Shown: positions 33,140 through 45,508, counted from the stretch's first letter. The stretch is 64,000 nucleotides of DNA from an uncultured Exiguobacterium sp. (GCA_913775715.1 CAJYMC010000007.1:310001-374000); one strand, 5' to 3'. Numbers and translations are program-made. Notes: generated by a model from the letters alone, not told the origin.

Positions 33140-34537
33140 ATGTTCAATGATCCCGTAGTGCTCAGTCGATTGTTGACAGGGCTCACACTAGCGTTTCATA
33201 TTATTTTCGCGACGATTGGTGTCGGTGTACCACTCATGGTACTGGCAGCTGAATTCATCGGTCTGAAACGCAAAGATCCAGATTATATCTTATTAGCCAG
33301 ACGGTGGACGCGTGGATACGTCGTTACCGTGGCAGTCGGTGTCGTAACAGGGACGGCAATCGGCTTGCAACTATCGTTACTTTGGCCGTCACTCATGCAA
33401 GTGGCAGGTCAAACAATTGCCCTGCCATTGTTCATGGAAACGTTCGCGTTCTTCTTTGAAGCGATTTTCCTTGGTATTTATTTGTATACGTGGGACCGTT
33501 TCAAAAATCCATGGTTGCACTGGTTGATTGGGATTCCAGTCGTCATTGGTGCGACAGCATCAGCGTTCTTCATTACGACAGTCAACTCCTTCATGAACTC
33601 ACCCGAAGGATTTAAGATCGTCAATGGTACGTTGACACAAATCGAACCATTGAAAGCAATGTTCAATACAGCGACACCGACGAAGGCGACACACGTCATC
33701 GTCTCAGCTTACTTGACTGTTGCCTTCATCTTGGCAGCGATCGCGGCGTTCCATTTGCTTCGCAAAAAGACACTCTCAGCAGCAGAGACGGCTTATCATA
33801 AGAAAGCTCTTCGTCTCACTGTCATGGCTGGTCTGATTTTCGCGTTCTCGACAGCACTTGTCGGTGACTTCTCAGGGAAATATTTAGCGAAATACCAGCC
33901 TGAAAAACTAGCAGCTGCGGAATGGCATTTTGATACGACAAGTGAAGCAGAATTAATTTTTGGTGGGATACTTGATCAGCAAGAAGACGGCAGTTATGAA
34001 ATCAAGGGAGCCGTCAAAATCCCATATGCGCTCTCGATTCTTGCAGGCGGGGCTCCGAATACGGAAGTCATCGGTCTAAACGAATTCGCAAAAGAAGATC
34101 AAGCACCTCTGATCGTTCACTATTTCTTTGATATCATGGTATCGATTGGAATGTACTTGACTGCTATCTCTGCCTTATTTATCTTGGCGTTCCGTTTGAA
34201 AAAATTGAATCCATATAATAAGTGGATTTTACGAGGTGTGTTTATCGGTGGTCCGCTAGCGATGATTTCAATCGAAGCGGGATGGATGTACGCTGAGATT
34301 GGTCGTCAACCTTGGACGCTCTACGGTATCATGCGGACAGCGGATGCAGCGACGACTTCAACAGCAGTTGGTCCAATGCTCATCTTATTCAGTGCGTTGT
34401 ACTTGTTGCTCGGTACGATTTGTACAGTCGTCTTATTACGGATGTTCAAGAAAAACACGGTTGGAAAAGAACTTCAAGAACTTGCTGAAAATCACCATGC
34501 ACGCGGTGAAGCAATGTTCGTGGATGATAACAAGTAA
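33140..34537 (+). CDS. cydA: Cytochrome bd-type quinol oxidase subunit I
   Basis: 465-residue haem-bearing subunit of a cytochrome bd-family quinol oxidase. Predicted axial haem ligand H20 in LAFHIIFATIGVG and the quinol-site motif WMYAEIGRQPWTLYGIM are present; about nine membrane segments. The N-terminus (FNDPVVLSRLLTGLTLAFHIIFATIGVG) resembles the YthA (bb'-type, cyanide-insensitive) branch of Bacillus more than CydA proper. AGGAAGAGGGGG precedes the ATG. cydB follows after 12 bases. A Rex/Fnr-type operator lies upstream. Confidence 0.92.
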   Translation: MFNDPVVLSRLLTGLTLAFHIIFATIGVGVPLMVLAAEFIGLKRKDPDYILLARRWTRGYVVTVAVGVVTGTAIGLQLSLLWPSLMQVAGQTIALPLFMETFAFFFEAIFLGIYLYTWDRFKNPWLHWLIGIPVVIGATASAFFITTVNSFMNSPEGFKIVNGTLTQIEPLKAMFNTATPTKATHVIVSAYLTVAFILAAIAAFHLLRKKTLSAAETAYHKKALRLTVMAGLIFAFSTALVGDFSGKYLAKYQPEKLAAAEWHFDTTSEAELIFGGILDQQEDGSYEIKGAVKIPYALSILAGGAPNTEVIGLNEFAKEDQAPLIVHYFFDIMVSIGMYLTAISALFILAFRLKKLNPYNKWILRGVFIGGPLAMISIEAGWMYAEIGRQPWTLYGIMRTADAATTSTAVGPMLILFSALYLLLGTICTVVLLRMFKKNTVGKELQELAENHHARGEAMFVDDNK

Positions 34538-34549
34538 GGAGGGAACGAT

Positions 34550-35572
34550 TTGGACGTTCAAACACTAGGGATCACGGTCCTTTGGACTTTCCTGTACGGA
34601 TATCTCATCGTTGCCTCAATTGACTTCGGTGCTGGATTTTACGCATTTTATTCAAAATATACGAAGCGGGATCATTTGACGAATCGATTGATTCTTCGTT
34701 ACCTCTCTCCTGTTTGGGAGGTAACGAATGTCTTTTTCGTATTCTTCTTCGTAGGACTCGTCGGGTTCTTCCCAGACTCTGCTTATTACTTCGGTACGGC
34801 ACTACTTGTACCAGCGTCAATCGTCCTCGTTTTGATTGCGATTCGTGGTAGTTTTTATGCATTCGCCAATTATGGATCAAATGACAGCATGTTCTACACA
34901 TTTTTATATGGAGCAACAGGATTACTCATTCCTGCTGCAATGTCGACAACGTTGACAATCAGTCAAGGTGGTTTCATCCGTAAAACGAATGATACTGTCG
35001 AGTTTTTAGGAACGAAGTTATTTTCGAACTTTTACTCGTGGACGGTCGTAGCGCTCGCTATCGTATCTGTCTTATACATTAGCGCGATGTTCCTCTTATT
35101 CTACGCGGATAAAGCAAAAGATGAGGGAGCTACGCCACTTATTCGGAAATGGGCACTCTTCTGGAGTGGACCAACGATTCTTGTCTGTGCGCTTGTCTTC
35201 TTCGGACTGAAGAACCAAGCGGCATGGCATTATGAGAATATCCTAAACGGCAACTGGTGGTGGTTCGCTGCTAGCTTCCTATTCTTCCTCATTGCTGTGA
35301 CACTCGTCTATATGAAGAAGAACTACGGTATCGCGTTCGTCGCGGTCATGCTACAATATGCGGTCGCCTGGTTCGGTTACGGATATACACACTTACCGTA
35401 TATCTTGTATCCATATATCGATATCAACAAAGCAGTCGTAAACGAAACGATGGCTTCTGCACTCGTCGTCGTCTTCATCTTCGGACTTTTACTCTTGATT
35501 CCGGCGTTGTATTTGATTTTACGACTCTTCTTATTCGATAACGATTATGTACGTGGAAAATCATCAAAATAA
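34550..35572 (+). CDS. cydB: Cytochrome bd-type quinol oxidase subunit II
   Basis: 340-residue partner subunit with about eight membrane segments. The N-terminal segment LGITVLWTFLYGYLIVASIDFGAGFYAFY is typical of CydB/YthB. The TTG start at 34550 is directly supported by AAGGAGGG 9-16 bases upstream. With CydA it reduces oxygen using quinol at high oxygen affinity. No cydCD assembly genes follow, as in the ythAB type. The operon ends in a strong terminator. Confidence 0.9.
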   Translation: MDVQTLGITVLWTFLYGYLIVASIDFGAGFYAFYSKYTKRDHLTNRLILRYLSPVWEVTNVFFVFFFVGLVGFFPDSAYYFGTALLVPASIVLVLIAIRGSFYAFANYGSNDSMFYTFLYGATGLLIPAAMSTTLTISQGGFIRKTNDTVEFLGTKLFSNFYSWTVVALAIVSVLYISAMFLLFYADKAKDEGATPLIRKWALFWSGPTILVCALVFFGLKNQAAWHYENILNGNWWWFAASFLFFLIAVTLVYMKKNYGIAFVAVMLQYAVAWFGYGYTHLPYILYPYIDINKAVVNETMASALVVVFIFGLLLLIPALYLILRLFLFDNDYVRGKSSK

Positions 35573-35581
35573 TGGATGAAT

Positions 35582-35612
35582 AAACGCCTCTGCGATTCGC
35601 AGAGGCGTTTAT
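35582..35612 (+). terminator. Terminator of cydAB
   Basis: Perfect 13-bp stem AAACGCCTCTGCG/CGCAGAGGCGTTT, three-base loop; T-poor tail (ATAGTATTTTT). Confidence 0.8.
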
Positions 35613-35676
35613 AGTATTTTTAAATTGAATCAGGTACACTACTAAGGAAGAGCGATTGTGAAGGAGAGTTGTGAAA

Positions 35677-36345
35677 ATGAATGGAGAGTTTGCAGTAATC
35701 GGACTAGGGCGTTTTGGTGGCTCAATTGTTCGAGAATTATCGAAAAACGGCTATGATGTTTTGGCAATTGATTCCGATGAGGAACGTGTCAATGAATTTA
35801 TGGGAATCGCGACACATTCTGTCATTGCTGATACGACCGATGAGAATGTTTTAAAAAGCTTAGGAATCCGGAACTTTGATCATGTCATCGTCGCCATCGG
35901 AGAGAATATTCAAGCCTCTATCTTGACGACATTGATCTTAAAAGAGCTCGGTGTGCAATCGATCACCGTCAAAGCGACGAATGATTACCACGAAAAAGTA
36001 TTGCGGAAAATCGGTGCGGATTTCATTGTTCACCCTGAGCGGGATATGGGTGTGCGGATCGCGAACGGATTGATGAGCTCGAATATCCTTGATTACTTAG
36101 ATTTATCGCAAGAATTTTCAATCGTTGAGATTAAAGTCAGTGATCGGATGGCAAAACAAACCTTGATTGACCTCGATTTACGAAGCAAGTATGGAGCAAA
36201 CGTCGTCGCCATCAAACGGGGTGAGAACGTCATGATCTCCTTACAAGCAGATGAAGTCATCGAAAAAGGGGACTACCTCGTCGTCATCGGTGAGAATGAA
36301 GATCTTGATCGGCTAGAGCGCGCGATTCATAAAGTGAAGAACTAA
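35677..36345 (+). CDS. ktrC: Potassium uptake regulatory subunit KtrC
   Basis: 222-residue cytosolic gating ring subunit of a Ktr potassium channel. RCK N domain with the nucleotide motif GLGRFGGS (9-16), then the RCK C domain (about 135-222) that in Bacillus binds cyclic di-AMP. Near identity with KtrC segments such as NFDHVIVAIGENIQASILTTLILKELG is evident. The ATG at 35677 (AAGGAGAG eight bases before) is preferred over the GTG at 35671. The membrane partner KtrD is not in the window. Confidence 0.92.
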   Translation: MNGEFAVIGLGRFGGSIVRELSKNGYDVLAIDSDEERVNEFMGIATHSVIADTTDENVLKSLGIRNFDHVIVAIGENIQASILTTLILKELGVQSITVKATNDYHEKVLRKIGADFIVHPERDMGVRIANGLMSSNILDYLDLSQEFSIVEIKVSDRMAKQTLIDLDLRSKYGANVVAIKRGENVMISLQADEVIEKGDYLVVIGENEDLDRLERAIHKVKN

Positions 36346-36346
36346 A

Positions 36347-36370
36347 AAAGCTGAGGCATGCCTCAGCTTT
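36347..36370. terminator. Bidirectional terminator between ktrC and ykrA
   Basis: Perfect 24-bp palindrome AAAGCTGAGGCA/TGCCTCAGCTTT between convergent genes. Confidence 0.82.
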
Positions 36371-36381
36371 ACATTTAACTA

Positions 36382-37158
36382 TTAAATGAGTTGGAATTCT
36401 TTGAGTCCGTGTGCGATACCATCTTCAAGAATCGGTTTCGTGACATAGTCGGCAGCGGCTTTTGTTTCTGGAAGTCCGTTGCCCATTGCAATACCGGTTC
36501 CGACATAGCGTAGCATCTCAAGGTCATTGAGGGCATCTCCAAAAGCAAAGGTATCCTCGCGCCGAATATTGGTCAGTTTCAAGAACTGTTTGATACCTTC
36601 TGCTTTCGAGGATCCGACATTAATGACATCCATCGCATGGGGATGCCAGCGAATGAAGTCAAATGCGTCGTACCGTTTGATATAATCCGCTTCTTCTTCT
36701 GCTGTGCAGTAGACAAGCGTTTGGAACACGTCGTGAGATAAGAAAGCTTTTTCATCGTGAATCGGTAGCGGCATATCGAGATCGCCGAGCGAATCAACGA
36801 CATGAAAATCATTTGATTTCGTCGTGAAGCCTTTTGTTTCACCAAGATAGACAAGCGTATGTCCGTTTTCTTTTGCTTGTTGCGTCAGGTGTGTCAAATC
36901 GGCTTTAGGTTGCGGACGTTTGTATATGATCTCATTTTGATGAACAACGATTTGCCCATTGTAACCGATGATTGTATCGATGTTAAGCAATTCACGAATT
37001 CCAGATAACATCGCAGGTCCGCGTCCGGTCGCAAGCGCTACATAGACACCGTTTTCTTGAAGTTTACGAATTGCCTGTTTTGTTGATTCCGGAACGAAAT
37101 GACCATCATGCAATAAGGTTCCGTCGATATCGAAAAAGACGACTTTCTGATTTGCCAT
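36382..37158 (-). CDS. ykrA: Cof-type HAD phosphatase YkrA
   Basis: 258-residue HAD superfamily (class IIB, Cof) phosphatase. Motif I FFDIDGTLL, motif II VALATGRGPAML, and the C-terminal FGDALNDLEMLRYVGTGIAMGNG (motif IV) are intact, with a cap domain between. Members dephosphorylate sugar phosphates or flavin precursors; the specific substrate is unknown. Position next to rpoY-rnjA matches Bacillus ykrA. AGAAGGTG precedes the ATG. Confidence 0.88.
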   Translation of the reverse strand: MANQKVVFFDIDGTLLHDGHFVPESTKQAIRKLQENGVYVALATGRGPAMLSGIRELLNIDTIIGYNGQIVVHQNEIIYKRPQPKADLTHLTQQAKENGHTLVYLGETKGFTTKSNDFHVVDSLGDLDMPLPIHDEKAFLSHDVFQTLVYCTAEEEADYIKRYDAFDFIRWHPHAMDVINVGSSKAEGIKQFLKLTNIRREDTFAFGDALNDLEMLRYVGTGIAMGNGLPETKAAADYVTKPILEDGIAHGLKEFQLI

Positions 37159-37331
37159 GGTTTCACCTTCTCTTTTTAATTGGTCGAAATGACCTGTTCA
37201 TGTGAAAGTATAGCATAACCAAAAGCGTGTTGCCGGAAGGGAACATGCCGAATAAGGATGAAAAATAGTCCATGTATCGTGTATACTGTACTAAGGACAA
37301 AAAACAATGTACTGATAAGGAGTTGCTAGGC

Positions 37332-37547
37332 ATGATTTTTAAAGTATTTTACCAACCGCTTCGTTCGGAAGCACCTGTTCGTGAACGGACAGAAACAATG
37401 TATGTAGAAGGGGAAAGCATTCGTGACGTGCGATCAACGATTGACCACCTCAAAGATATTAACATCGAGTTCATCCGCGAAGTCAGTGGAGAATTTTTGA
37501 CATACGAACAACAACATCCTGACTTCAAGGTTGCGACGTTCGAATGA
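37332..37547 (+). CDS. rpoY: RNA polymerase epsilon subunit RpoY
   Basis: 71-residue Firmicutes-specific small RNA polymerase subunit (YkzG, formerly DUF1447). The sequence [30 protein letters not shown]... and its place immediately before rnjA identify it. AAGGAG nine bases upstream sets the ATG at 37332; an in-frame extension to 37272 is not supported. The stop overlaps the rnjA start (ATGA), so translation is probably coupled. Confidence 0.94.
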   Translation: MIFKVFYQPLRSEAPVRERTETMYVEGESIRDVRSTIDHLKDINIEFIREVSGEFLTYEQQHPDFKVATFE

Positions 37548-39211
37548 AGTTCGTCAAAAACCATCAAGCCGCCGTCTTCGCACTCGGTGGACTCGGGGAA
37601 ATCGGAAAGAACACGTACGTTGTTCAATTCCAAGATGAGATCATCGTCATCGACGCGGGTGTCATGTTTCCAGAGGATGAATTACTTGGAATCGACTATG
37701 TCATTCCAGATTACACTTATTTGATCAAGAACAAAGATAAGGTCAAAGGGGTCTTCATCACGCATGGTCACGAAGACCATATTGGCGGTCTTCCTTTCTT
37801 GCTTAAACAAGTAAACTTACCGATTTACGCAGGAAAGATTGCGATGGGTCTCATCAAGGTGAAATTAGAAGAGCACGGTTTACTTCGCAACGCAGAACTG
37901 CATGAAATCGATGAGGATTCGATCATCAAGTTCCGGAAGACGAGCATCTCTTTCTTCCGCACGACACACTCGATTCCGAACTCGTTCGGCGTCGTCGTCA
38001 AGACACCACAAGGAAACATCGTGCATACAGGGGACTTCAAGTTCGATTTCACACCGGTGGGAGAACCTGCTGATTTAGCGAAAATGGCTGAACTTGGTAA
38101 GGAAGGTGTCTTGTGCCTCTTATCGGATTCTACGAACGCTGAAGTGGAAGGGTTTACGATGAGTGAACGTGTCGTTGGGGAAACGATTTCAGACATATTC
38201 CGTAAAGCGGAAGGTCGGATCATCTTTGCGACATTCGCGTCGAACATCTATCGTCTGCAACAAGTCGTCAATGCTTCTGTTGAAGCAGGGCGGAAAATCG
38301 TCGTCTTCGGACGTAGCATGGACAAGGTCATGATGATTGGTCAAGAACTTGATTTCATCAAAGCGCCGAAGGGTACGATCATCGAGCCGAACGAGATGAA
38401 ACGTTATAAATCAAATGAGTTGACGATCCTTTGTACCGGTTCACAAGGAGAACCGATGGCTGCACTTAGCCGTATCGCAAACGGAACACATCGTCAAATC
38501 TCAATTATTCCGGATGATCTCGTCATCTTCTCATCGTCACCAATCCCAGGAAACGTCGTTTCTGTCGGAAAGACGATCAATCAGCTATATAAAGCTGGCG
38601 CAGATGTCATGTACGGTAAACTGAATGATATCCATACATCAGGTCATGGTAGTCAACAAGAGCAACTGCTCATGTTACGTCTATTGAATCCGAAATACTT
38701 CATGCCGATTCACGGTGAATACCGGATGCTGAAGAAACATATGTCGCTTGCGATGGATGCTGGTGTACCGGAAGAGAACTGTTTCGTCATGGATAACGGT
38801 GAAGTACTGGCGCTAGACGCGAATGCAGCCGCTATCACTGGTAAGATTCAAGCGAATGCCGTATACGTCGATGGAAAAGGAATCGGAGATATCGGCAACA
38901 TCGTCTTACGTGATCGTCGTATTCTCTCTGAAGAAGGGCTCGTCGTCGTCGTTGTGACGCTAGACTCGAAGACGAATCGTCTCGTGTCTGGACCGGACAT
39001 CATCTCACGTGGTTTCGTCTATATGCGTGAATCAGGTAATCTGATCAAAGATGCTGAACGTCTTCTGAAGCGTTCGCTTGATCAATCGCTTGCGAACCGT
39101 AATACGAAATGGACGGACATTAAACAAGTCATCAATGATACGCTCACACCGTATTTAACAGAAAAAACACAACGTCATCCGATGGTCATGCCGATCATCA
39201 TGGAAGTCTGA
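37544..39211 (+). CDS. rnjA: Ribonuclease J1
   Basis: 555-residue metallo-beta-lactamase/beta-CASP nuclease with 5' exonuclease and endonuclease activity, central to mRNA decay and rRNA maturation. Zinc motif HGHEDH at 74-79, [10 protein letters not shown] and the beta-CASP motif region ([14 protein letters not shown]), plus [32 protein letters not shown] are intact, followed by the C-terminal domain. It overlaps rpoY by four bases. Full length for the family. Confidence 0.96.
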   Translation: MKFVKNHQAAVFALGGLGEIGKNTYVVQFQDEIIVIDAGVMFPEDELLGIDYVIPDYTYLIKNKDKVKGVFITHGHEDHIGGLPFLLKQVNLPIYAGKIAMGLIKVKLEEHGLLRNAELHEIDEDSIIKFRKTSISFFRTTHSIPNSFGVVVKTPQGNIVHTGDFKFDFTPVGEPADLAKMAELGKEGVLCLLSDSTNAEVEGFTMSERVVGETISDIFRKAEGRIIFATFASNIYRLQQVVNASVEAGRKIVVFGRSMDKVMMIGQELDFIKAPKGTIIEPNEMKRYKSNELTILCTGSQGEPMAALSRIANGTHRQISIIPDDLVIFSSSPIPGNVVSVGKTINQLYKAGADVMYGKLNDIHTSGHGSQQEQLLMLRLLNPKYFMPIHGEYRMLKKHMSLAMDAGVPEENCFVMDNGEVLALDANAAAITGKIQANAVYVDGKGIGDIGNIVLRDRRILSEEGLVVVVVTLDSKTNRLVSGPDIISRGFVYMRESGNLIKDAERLLKRSLDQSLANRNTKWTDIKQVINDTLTPYLTEKTQRHPMVMPIIMEV

Positions 39212-39214
39212 TTC

Positions 39215-39253
39215 AAAAAATCCTCGTCTCCGAAAATGGAAACGAGGATTTTT
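39215..39253. terminator. Bidirectional terminator between rnjA and def
   Basis: Stem AAAAAATCCTCGT/ACGAGGATTTTT with an extended TCC/GGA pairing, between convergent genes. Confidence 0.87.
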
Positions 39254-39256
39254 GTA

Positions 39257-39796
39257 TTACGTGGCAGGGCCGTATTCCTTGAACGGTTCTTTTTTATCAA
39301 TCCGATCATAGAACATGACGCCATCTAGATGGTCATATTCATGCTGGCAGACGATTGCTTTCATCCCTTTTAAACGTAATTTTACAGGATTTCCGTTATG
39401 ATCGATGCCAGTTAGGGTAATACGCATATAGCGCGGTACATGTCCTTCGACTTCACGGTCGACGGACAGACATCCTTCGCCGCCCGTTAAATACGTCTGC
39501 TCGACGGAATGACTGATGATTTTTGGATTATAGATACCGAATTCCAATAAATCATCACCATCCGGTAAGCGGATCGCGAACATGCGCTTGTTGACACCGA
39601 TTTGTGGTGCTGCAAGTCCAATGCCGCTTCGTAAATCGTATTTCTTCGCAATTTCATCATCTTGACTGTTGGCGAGGAACTCGCGCATGAGTCGCATCGT
39701 TTCCTTATCCTCATCGCTGAGAGGGAAGGTTACTTCTACTGACCGTTCGTGAAGAGCAGGAACGTCTTCGCGTACGATTTCATTCATGGTGATCAT
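39257..39796 (-). CDS. def: Peptide deformylase
   Basis: 179-residue metalloenzyme removing N-formyl from nascent proteins. All three motifs are present: GIGLAAPQ (58-65), EGCLS (107-111) and QHEYDH (151-156) with metal ligands C109, H152 and H156. Size and the insert before motif 1 fit the type 2 (Gram-positive) enzyme, like Bacillus DefB. AAAGGAG eight bases upstream supports the ATG at 39796. Confidence 0.95.
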   Translation of the reverse strand: MITMNEIVREDVPALHERSVEVTFPLSDEDKETMRLMREFLANSQDDEIAKKYDLRSGIGLAAPQIGVNKRMFAIRLPDGDDLLEFGIYNPKIISHSVEQTYLTGGEGCLSVDREVEGHVPRYMRITLTGIDHNGNPVKLRLKGMKAIVCQHEYDHLDGVMFYDRIDKKEPFKEYGPAT

Positions 39797-41256
<1,460 letters not shown>

Positions 41257-41259
41257 CCC

Positions 41260-42237
41260 ATGGCACAAATGACGATGATCCAAGCGATCACTGACGCAAT
41301 GCGCGTCGAGATGAAACGCGACGAACAAGTTCTCTTGTTCGGTGAAGACGTCGGTAAAAACGGTGGGGTATTCCGTGCGACAGAAGGTCTTCAAGATGAG
41401 CTCGGCGAAGACCGCGTCTTCGATACACCACTTGCAGAATCAGGTATTGGTGGTCTTGCTGTCGGATTCAGTCTGACAGGATTCCGTCCAATCATGGAAA
41501 TCCAATTCTTCGGATTCGTATTCGAAGTATTCGATTCAGTCGCAGCACAACTTTCGCGTCTCCGTTACCGTTCAGGTGGCACATACAATGCACCTGTTAC
41601 AATCCGTTCACCATTCGGTGGCGGTGTTAAAACACCGGAACTTCACGCAGATAACCTCGAAGGACTCATGGCTCAGTCACCAGGACTTAAAGTTGTCATT
41701 CCTTCAACACCTTACGATGCAAAAGGTCTTTTGATCGCGTCAATCCGCGACAACGACCCAGTCGTATTCCTCGAGCACATGAAACTCTACCGTTCATTCC
41801 GCGGTGAAGTGCCAGAGGGCGATTACACGATCGAACTCGGAAAAGCTGATGTTAAACGTGAAGGTACAGACGTAACAATCGTCACTTACGGTGCGATGGT
41901 ACACGCTTCACTTAAAGCAGCTGAAGAGCTCGAAAAAGAAAACATCAGCGTCGAAATCATCGACTTGATGACAATCAGCCCAATCGACATCGATACGATT
42001 CTTGCTTCTGTCAAGAAAACAAACCGTGTCGTCGTCGTTCAAGAAGCACAAAAACAAGCGGGTATCGCTGCAATGGTTGCAACTGAAATCCAAGAACGTG
42101 CAATCCTTGACCTCGAAGCGCCAATTCTTCGTGTTGCTGCTCCAGATACAATCTTCCCATTCGCACAAGGTGAAGACGTCTGGATCCCAGATCACAAAGA
42201 TATCGTTGAGAAAGTCAAAACTGTCTACAATTTCTAA
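41260..42237 (+). CDS. pdhB: Pyruvate dehydrogenase E1 component, beta subunit
   Basis: 325-residue E1 beta subunit. Characteristic segments include [49 protein letters not shown] and the C-terminal transketolase domain ([16 protein letters not shown]). It forms the alpha2beta2 E1 tetramer with PdhA that decarboxylates pyruvate. About 100 bases containing a hairpin separate it from pdhC. Confidence 0.96.
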   Translation: MAQMTMIQAITDAMRVEMKRDEQVLLFGEDVGKNGGVFRATEGLQDELGEDRVFDTPLAESGIGGLAVGFSLTGFRPIMEIQFFGFVFEVFDSVAAQLSRLRYRSGGTYNAPVTIRSPFGGGVKTPELHADNLEGLMAQSPGLKVVIPSTPYDAKGLLIASIRDNDPVVFLEHMKLYRSFRGEVPEGDYTIELGKADVKREGTDVTIVTYGAMVHASLKAAEELEKENISVEIIDLMTISPIDIDTILASVKKTNRVVVVQEAQKQAGIAAMVATEIQERAILDLEAPILRVAAPDTIFPFAQGEDVWIPDHKDIVEKVKTVYNF

Positions 42238-42252
42238 GAGCATTTCGGAAAA

Positions 42253-42279
42253 TAAGGAGAGGGGTTCATTCTCTCCTTG
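42253..42279 (+). other. Intercistronic hairpin between pdhB and pdhC
   Basis: AAGGAGAG and CTCTCCTT form an 8-bp stem around a loop of about nine bases, followed by a C- and T-rich stretch. It is a possible partial terminator or RNA-processing/stability element separating E1 from E2/E3 expression. Confidence 0.5.
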
Positions 42280-42338
42280 CTTCCGTTTTTACAGATAACA
42301 ATCGACTAGAAGAGTGAACTAAAAGGAGGCATATTCAA

Positions 42339-43628
42339 ATGGGTTTATTTGAATTCAAATTGCCGGATATCGGTGAGGGTATTCATGAAGGTGAAATCGT
42401 AAAGTGGTTCGTAAAAGCGGGCGACACTGTCAAGGAAGACGACGTTCTTCTTGAAGTACAAAACGATAAAGCAGTCGTTGAAATCCCATCACCAGTTGAT
42501 GGTACTGTTAAAGAAGTAAAAGTTGACGAAGGTGTCGTAGCTGTCGTTGGCGACGTCCTCATCACTTTCGAAGTCGAAGGCGAAGGTTCTGCTCCTTCTG
42601 AAGAAGCAGAGCAACCAAAAGCTGAAGACAACGCGAAAGACGTTCAAAATACGGATCAAAAAGTGGAAGACAAACCAAACGAGGTTCAAATCCATAAATC
42701 AGAACGCGTCATCGCGATGCCATCTGTCCGTAAATATGCACGTGAAAAAGGTGTCGACATCCGTGAAGTCCAAGGTTCTGGAGATAACGGTCGTGTCGTC
42801 AAAGAAGACATCGATGCATTCGCAAACGGTGGTCAAACTTCTGAAGCACCAGCAACAGAAGAAAAAGCACCAGCTGCAGCTTCTGCACCAAAAACAGAAG
42901 TTAAGCCATATGTTGCTGCTCAACCTGAACTCGAAACACGCGAGAAAATCAAAGGAATCCGTAAAGCGATTTCGAAAGCAATGGTTAACTCGAAACATAC
43001 TGCTCCACACGTAACGCTCATGGACGAAGTTGATGTTACGAACCTCGTAGCACTCCGTAAAAACTTCAAAGAAGTTGCGGCTGCTCAAGGTACGAAATTG
43101 ACTTACCTTCCGTTCGTCGTAAAAGCATTGACTGCTGCTGCTAAGAAATACCCAGCAATCAACGCATCAATCGACGATGTAAACGAAGAAATCGTCTACA
43201 AAAACTACTTCAACATCGGTATCGCTGCAGATACAGACAACGGTCTTGTCGTACCAGTCGTTAAAGATGCTGATCGTAAATCGATCTTCTCACTCGCTGA
43301 CGACATCAACGACCTTGCTGGTAAAGCACGCGAAGGTAAACTTTCTGGCGACGAGATGAAAGGTGGATCAATCACGATCACTAACATCGGTTCTGCTGGC
43401 GGTCAGTGGTTCACACCAGTCATCAACCACCCAGAAGTTGCCATCCTCGGTATCGGCCGTATCGCTGAAAAAGCAGTCGTTAAAAACGGCGAAATCGTTG
43501 CTGCACCAGTTCTTGCACTTTCATTCAGCTTCGACCACCGTCTCATCGATGGTGCAACTGCACAAAACGCGCTTAACTTAGTTAAACGCCTATTGAACGA
43601 CCCACAACTTCTCATCATGGAGGGATAA
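42339..43628 (+). CDS. pdhC: Pyruvate dehydrogenase E2 (dihydrolipoamide acetyltransferase)
   Basis: 429-residue core enzyme. It has one N-terminal lipoyl domain with lipoylated K44 ([10 protein letters not shown]), an Ala/Glu/Lys-rich linker, the peripheral-subunit-binding domain (about 125-160, [15 protein letters not shown]), a second Ala/Pro linker and the catalytic domain ending with [21 protein letters not shown] precedes the ATG. pdhD follows three bases after the stop. Confidence 0.96.
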   Translation: MGLFEFKLPDIGEGIHEGEIVKWFVKAGDTVKEDDVLLEVQNDKAVVEIPSPVDGTVKEVKVDEGVVAVVGDVLITFEVEGEGSAPSEEAEQPKAEDNAKDVQNTDQKVEDKPNEVQIHKSERVIAMPSVRKYAREKGVDIREVQGSGDNGRVVKEDIDAFANGGQTSEAPATEEKAPAAASAPKTEVKPYVAAQPELETREKIKGIRKAISKAMVNSKHTAPHVTLMDEVDVTNLVALRKNFKEVAAAQGTKLTYLPFVVKALTAAAKKYPAINASIDDVNEEIVYKNYFNIGIAADTDNGLVVPVVKDADRKSIFSLADDINDLAGKAREGKLSGDEMKGGSITITNIGSAGGQWFTPVINHPEVAILGIGRIAEKAVVKNGEIVAAPVLALSFSFDHRLIDGATAQNALNLVKRLLNDPQLLIMEG

Positions 43629-43631
43629 GCA

Positions 43632-45044
43632 ATGGTAGTAGGTGAATTCGCACAAGAAACAGATTTACTCGTAATCGGGGCTGGCCCTGGTGGTTACGTT
43701 GCTGCAATCCGCGGCGCGCAACTCGGTATGAAAGTAACAATCGTTGAACGTGAAAACGTCGGCGGTGTCTGCTTAAACGTAGGATGTATCCCATCGAAAG
43801 CCTTGATCACTGCAGGACATAACTTCCAGCACGCTAAAGGTTCAAGCGATATGGGGATCACTTCTGAGAATGCAACTGTCGATTTCTCGAAAGTTCAAAC
43901 TTGGAAACAATCTGTCGTCAACAAATTGACTGGCGGCGTTAGTGGTCTTCTTAAAGGGAACAAAGTCGAGACTGTCGTTGGGGAAGCTTACTTCCAATCA
44001 GAAGATACAGTTCGTATCATCAACGAAGATTCTTCGACTCCTTACAAATTCAAGAAATGTATCATCGCGACAGGTTCGACTCCAATCGAACTTCCAGCTT
44101 TCAAATGGTCAAAACGCGTTCTTTCTTCAACAGGCGCATTGAACCTTCCTGAAATCCCGAAAAAACTCATCGTCATCGGTGGCGGATACATCGGGATGGA
44201 GCTTGGTACAGCGTATGCAAACTTCGACACAGAAGTTGTCATTCTTGAAGGAACAAAAGACATTCTTTCTGGTTTCGAGCCTGCTATGACGCAAGTCGTT
44301 AAGAAAAAGCTCAAACAAAAAGGTAACATCACAATCCACAACGAAGCACTTGCACAAAGTGTGGAAGAGTCGGAAGATGGCGTAAAAGTAACGTTCGAAG
44401 TCAACGGTGAAGCACAAACAGTTGAAGCGGACTACGTCCTCGTTACTGTTGGTCGTCGTCCGAACACAAGTGATCTTGGTCTTGAAATGGCAGAAGTCAA
44501 AGTTAGCGATCGTGGTCTTGTTGAAATCGACGATCAGTGCCGTACTTCAAACGAAAACATCTACGCAATCGGTGATATCGTTCCAGGACCACCACTTGCA
44601 CACAAAGCGTCATTCGAAGCTAAAATCGCTGCTGAAGCAGCTGCAGGACACCCTGCATACCTCGACTACAGCGCGATTCCAGCGGTCGTCTTCACAGATC
44701 CAGAACTCGCTACAGTCGGTTACACGGAAGCACAAGCGAAAGAAGAAGGACTCGACTATGTCGCGTCTAAATTCCCTTACGCTGCGAATGGTCGTGCACT
44801 TGCACTCAACGAGCCAGACGGCTTCTTGAAAATGATCACTCGTAAATCAGATGGTCTCTTGATCGGCGCGCAAATCGCTGGTACAGGCGCTTCTGATATG
44901 ATTGCTGAAATGGGACTCGCAATCGAGTCTGGTATGACAGCTGAAGATATCGCACTCACAATCCACGCGCACCCATCACTCGGTGAAATCGCGATGGAAA
45001 CTGCTGAAGTTGCAATCGGTAGCCCGATCCACATCATTAAATAA
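43632..45044 (+). CDS. pdhD: Dihydrolipoamide dehydrogenase (E3)
   Basis: 470-residue flavoprotein that reoxidises lipoamide and makes NADH. FAD motif [10 protein letters not shown] (16-25), redox disulfide GGVCLNVGC (C47, C52), NAD motif [10 protein letters not shown] and the C-terminal His-Glu pair (HAHPSLGE) are intact. The GGAGG site lies at the end of pdhC. It closes the pdhABCD operon and is followed by a strong terminator. Confidence 0.96.
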   Translation: MVVGEFAQETDLLVIGAGPGGYVAAIRGAQLGMKVTIVERENVGGVCLNVGCIPSKALITAGHNFQHAKGSSDMGITSENATVDFSKVQTWKQSVVNKLTGGVSGLLKGNKVETVVGEAYFQSEDTVRIINEDSSTPYKFKKCIIATGSTPIELPAFKWSKRVLSSTGALNLPEIPKKLIVIGGGYIGMELGTAYANFDTEVVILEGTKDILSGFEPAMTQVVKKKLKQKGNITIHNEALAQSVEESEDGVKVTFEVNGEAQTVEADYVLVTVGRRPNTSDLGLEMAEVKVSDRGLVEIDDQCRTSNENIYAIGDIVPGPPLAHKASFEAKIAAEAAAGHPAYLDYSAIPAVVFTDPELATVGYTEAQAKEEGLDYVASKFPYAANGRALALNEPDGFLKMITRKSDGLLIGAQIAGTGASDMIAEMGLAIESGMTAEDIALTIHAHPSLGEIAMETAEVAIGSPIHIIK

Positions 45045-45050
45045 TTTCGA

Positions 45051-45096
45051 AACACCTCATACACGGGGAGCCGACTGTGTATGAGGTGTTTTTTTG
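45051..45096 (+). terminator. Terminator of pdhABCD
   Basis: Perfect 14-bp stem AACACCTCATACAC/GTGTATGAGGTGTT, 12-base loop, seven Ts. Confidence 0.92.
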
Positions 45097-45153
45097 TTTG
45101 GTATTAACTCAAAAAAGGAAAAGAAAAAGTAAAATCGGAGAGGGTGGACGCAC

Positions 45154-45459
45154 ATGGAATCCGTGACTGCCTTAGAGGAGTTGTATTACGTATCAGAGAT
45201 GGATAAAGTTCGTTTTGTCGGCTGGACGACTGCACTCGCCCGTTATGATTTTGCTGTCGTCTGTACGGGACAATTCTTCGGGAAAGTACTCGTCGTCAGT
45301 TTAACCGGTGGTCAGTCAGCGTTACTCGATCAACAGGATGTGTTGAATGAAGAAGTCTTAGTTCGTACATTTGCGATTGAACGAGAGGATGTCGAAGTGA
45401 TTGGTGAAGCACTCGCAGCATTCATTCCTTGTTCACCAAACGATGAGTACGCAGAATGA
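45154..45459 (+). CDS. DUF3055-like small protein
   Basis: 101-residue cytosolic protein (LYYVSEMDKVRFVGWTTALARYDFAVVCTGQFFGKVLVVSLTGGQSALLDQQDVLN). The RYDF..V.T.QFFGKV and QSALL patterns resemble the DUF3055 family of Bacillales, which I recall only in outline; function unknown. GGAGAGGGTGG precedes the ATG. It lies between pdhD and speA and shares its terminator with speA. Confidence 0.65.
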   Translation: MESVTALEELYYVSEMDKVRFVGWTTALARYDFAVVCTGQFFGKVLVVSLTGGQSALLDQQDVLNEEVLVRTFAIEREDVEVIGEALAAFIPCSPNDEYAE

Positions 45460-45467
45460 AGTGACTA

Positions 45468-45508
45468 AAAAAAGCAGTAATCCTCAATGCATAAGGATTA
45501 CTGCTTTG
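45468..45508. terminator. Bidirectional terminator between DUF3055 gene and speA
   Basis: Perfect 14-bp stem AAAGCAGTAATCCT/AGGATTACTGCTTT flanked by A and T runs. Confidence 0.9.

Noticed and set aside
42547-43014. 155-codon open frame inside pdhC on the plus strand
   Set aside because: Lys/Ser/Gln-rich out-of-frame reading of pdhC with no ribosome site; an artefact of codon bias.
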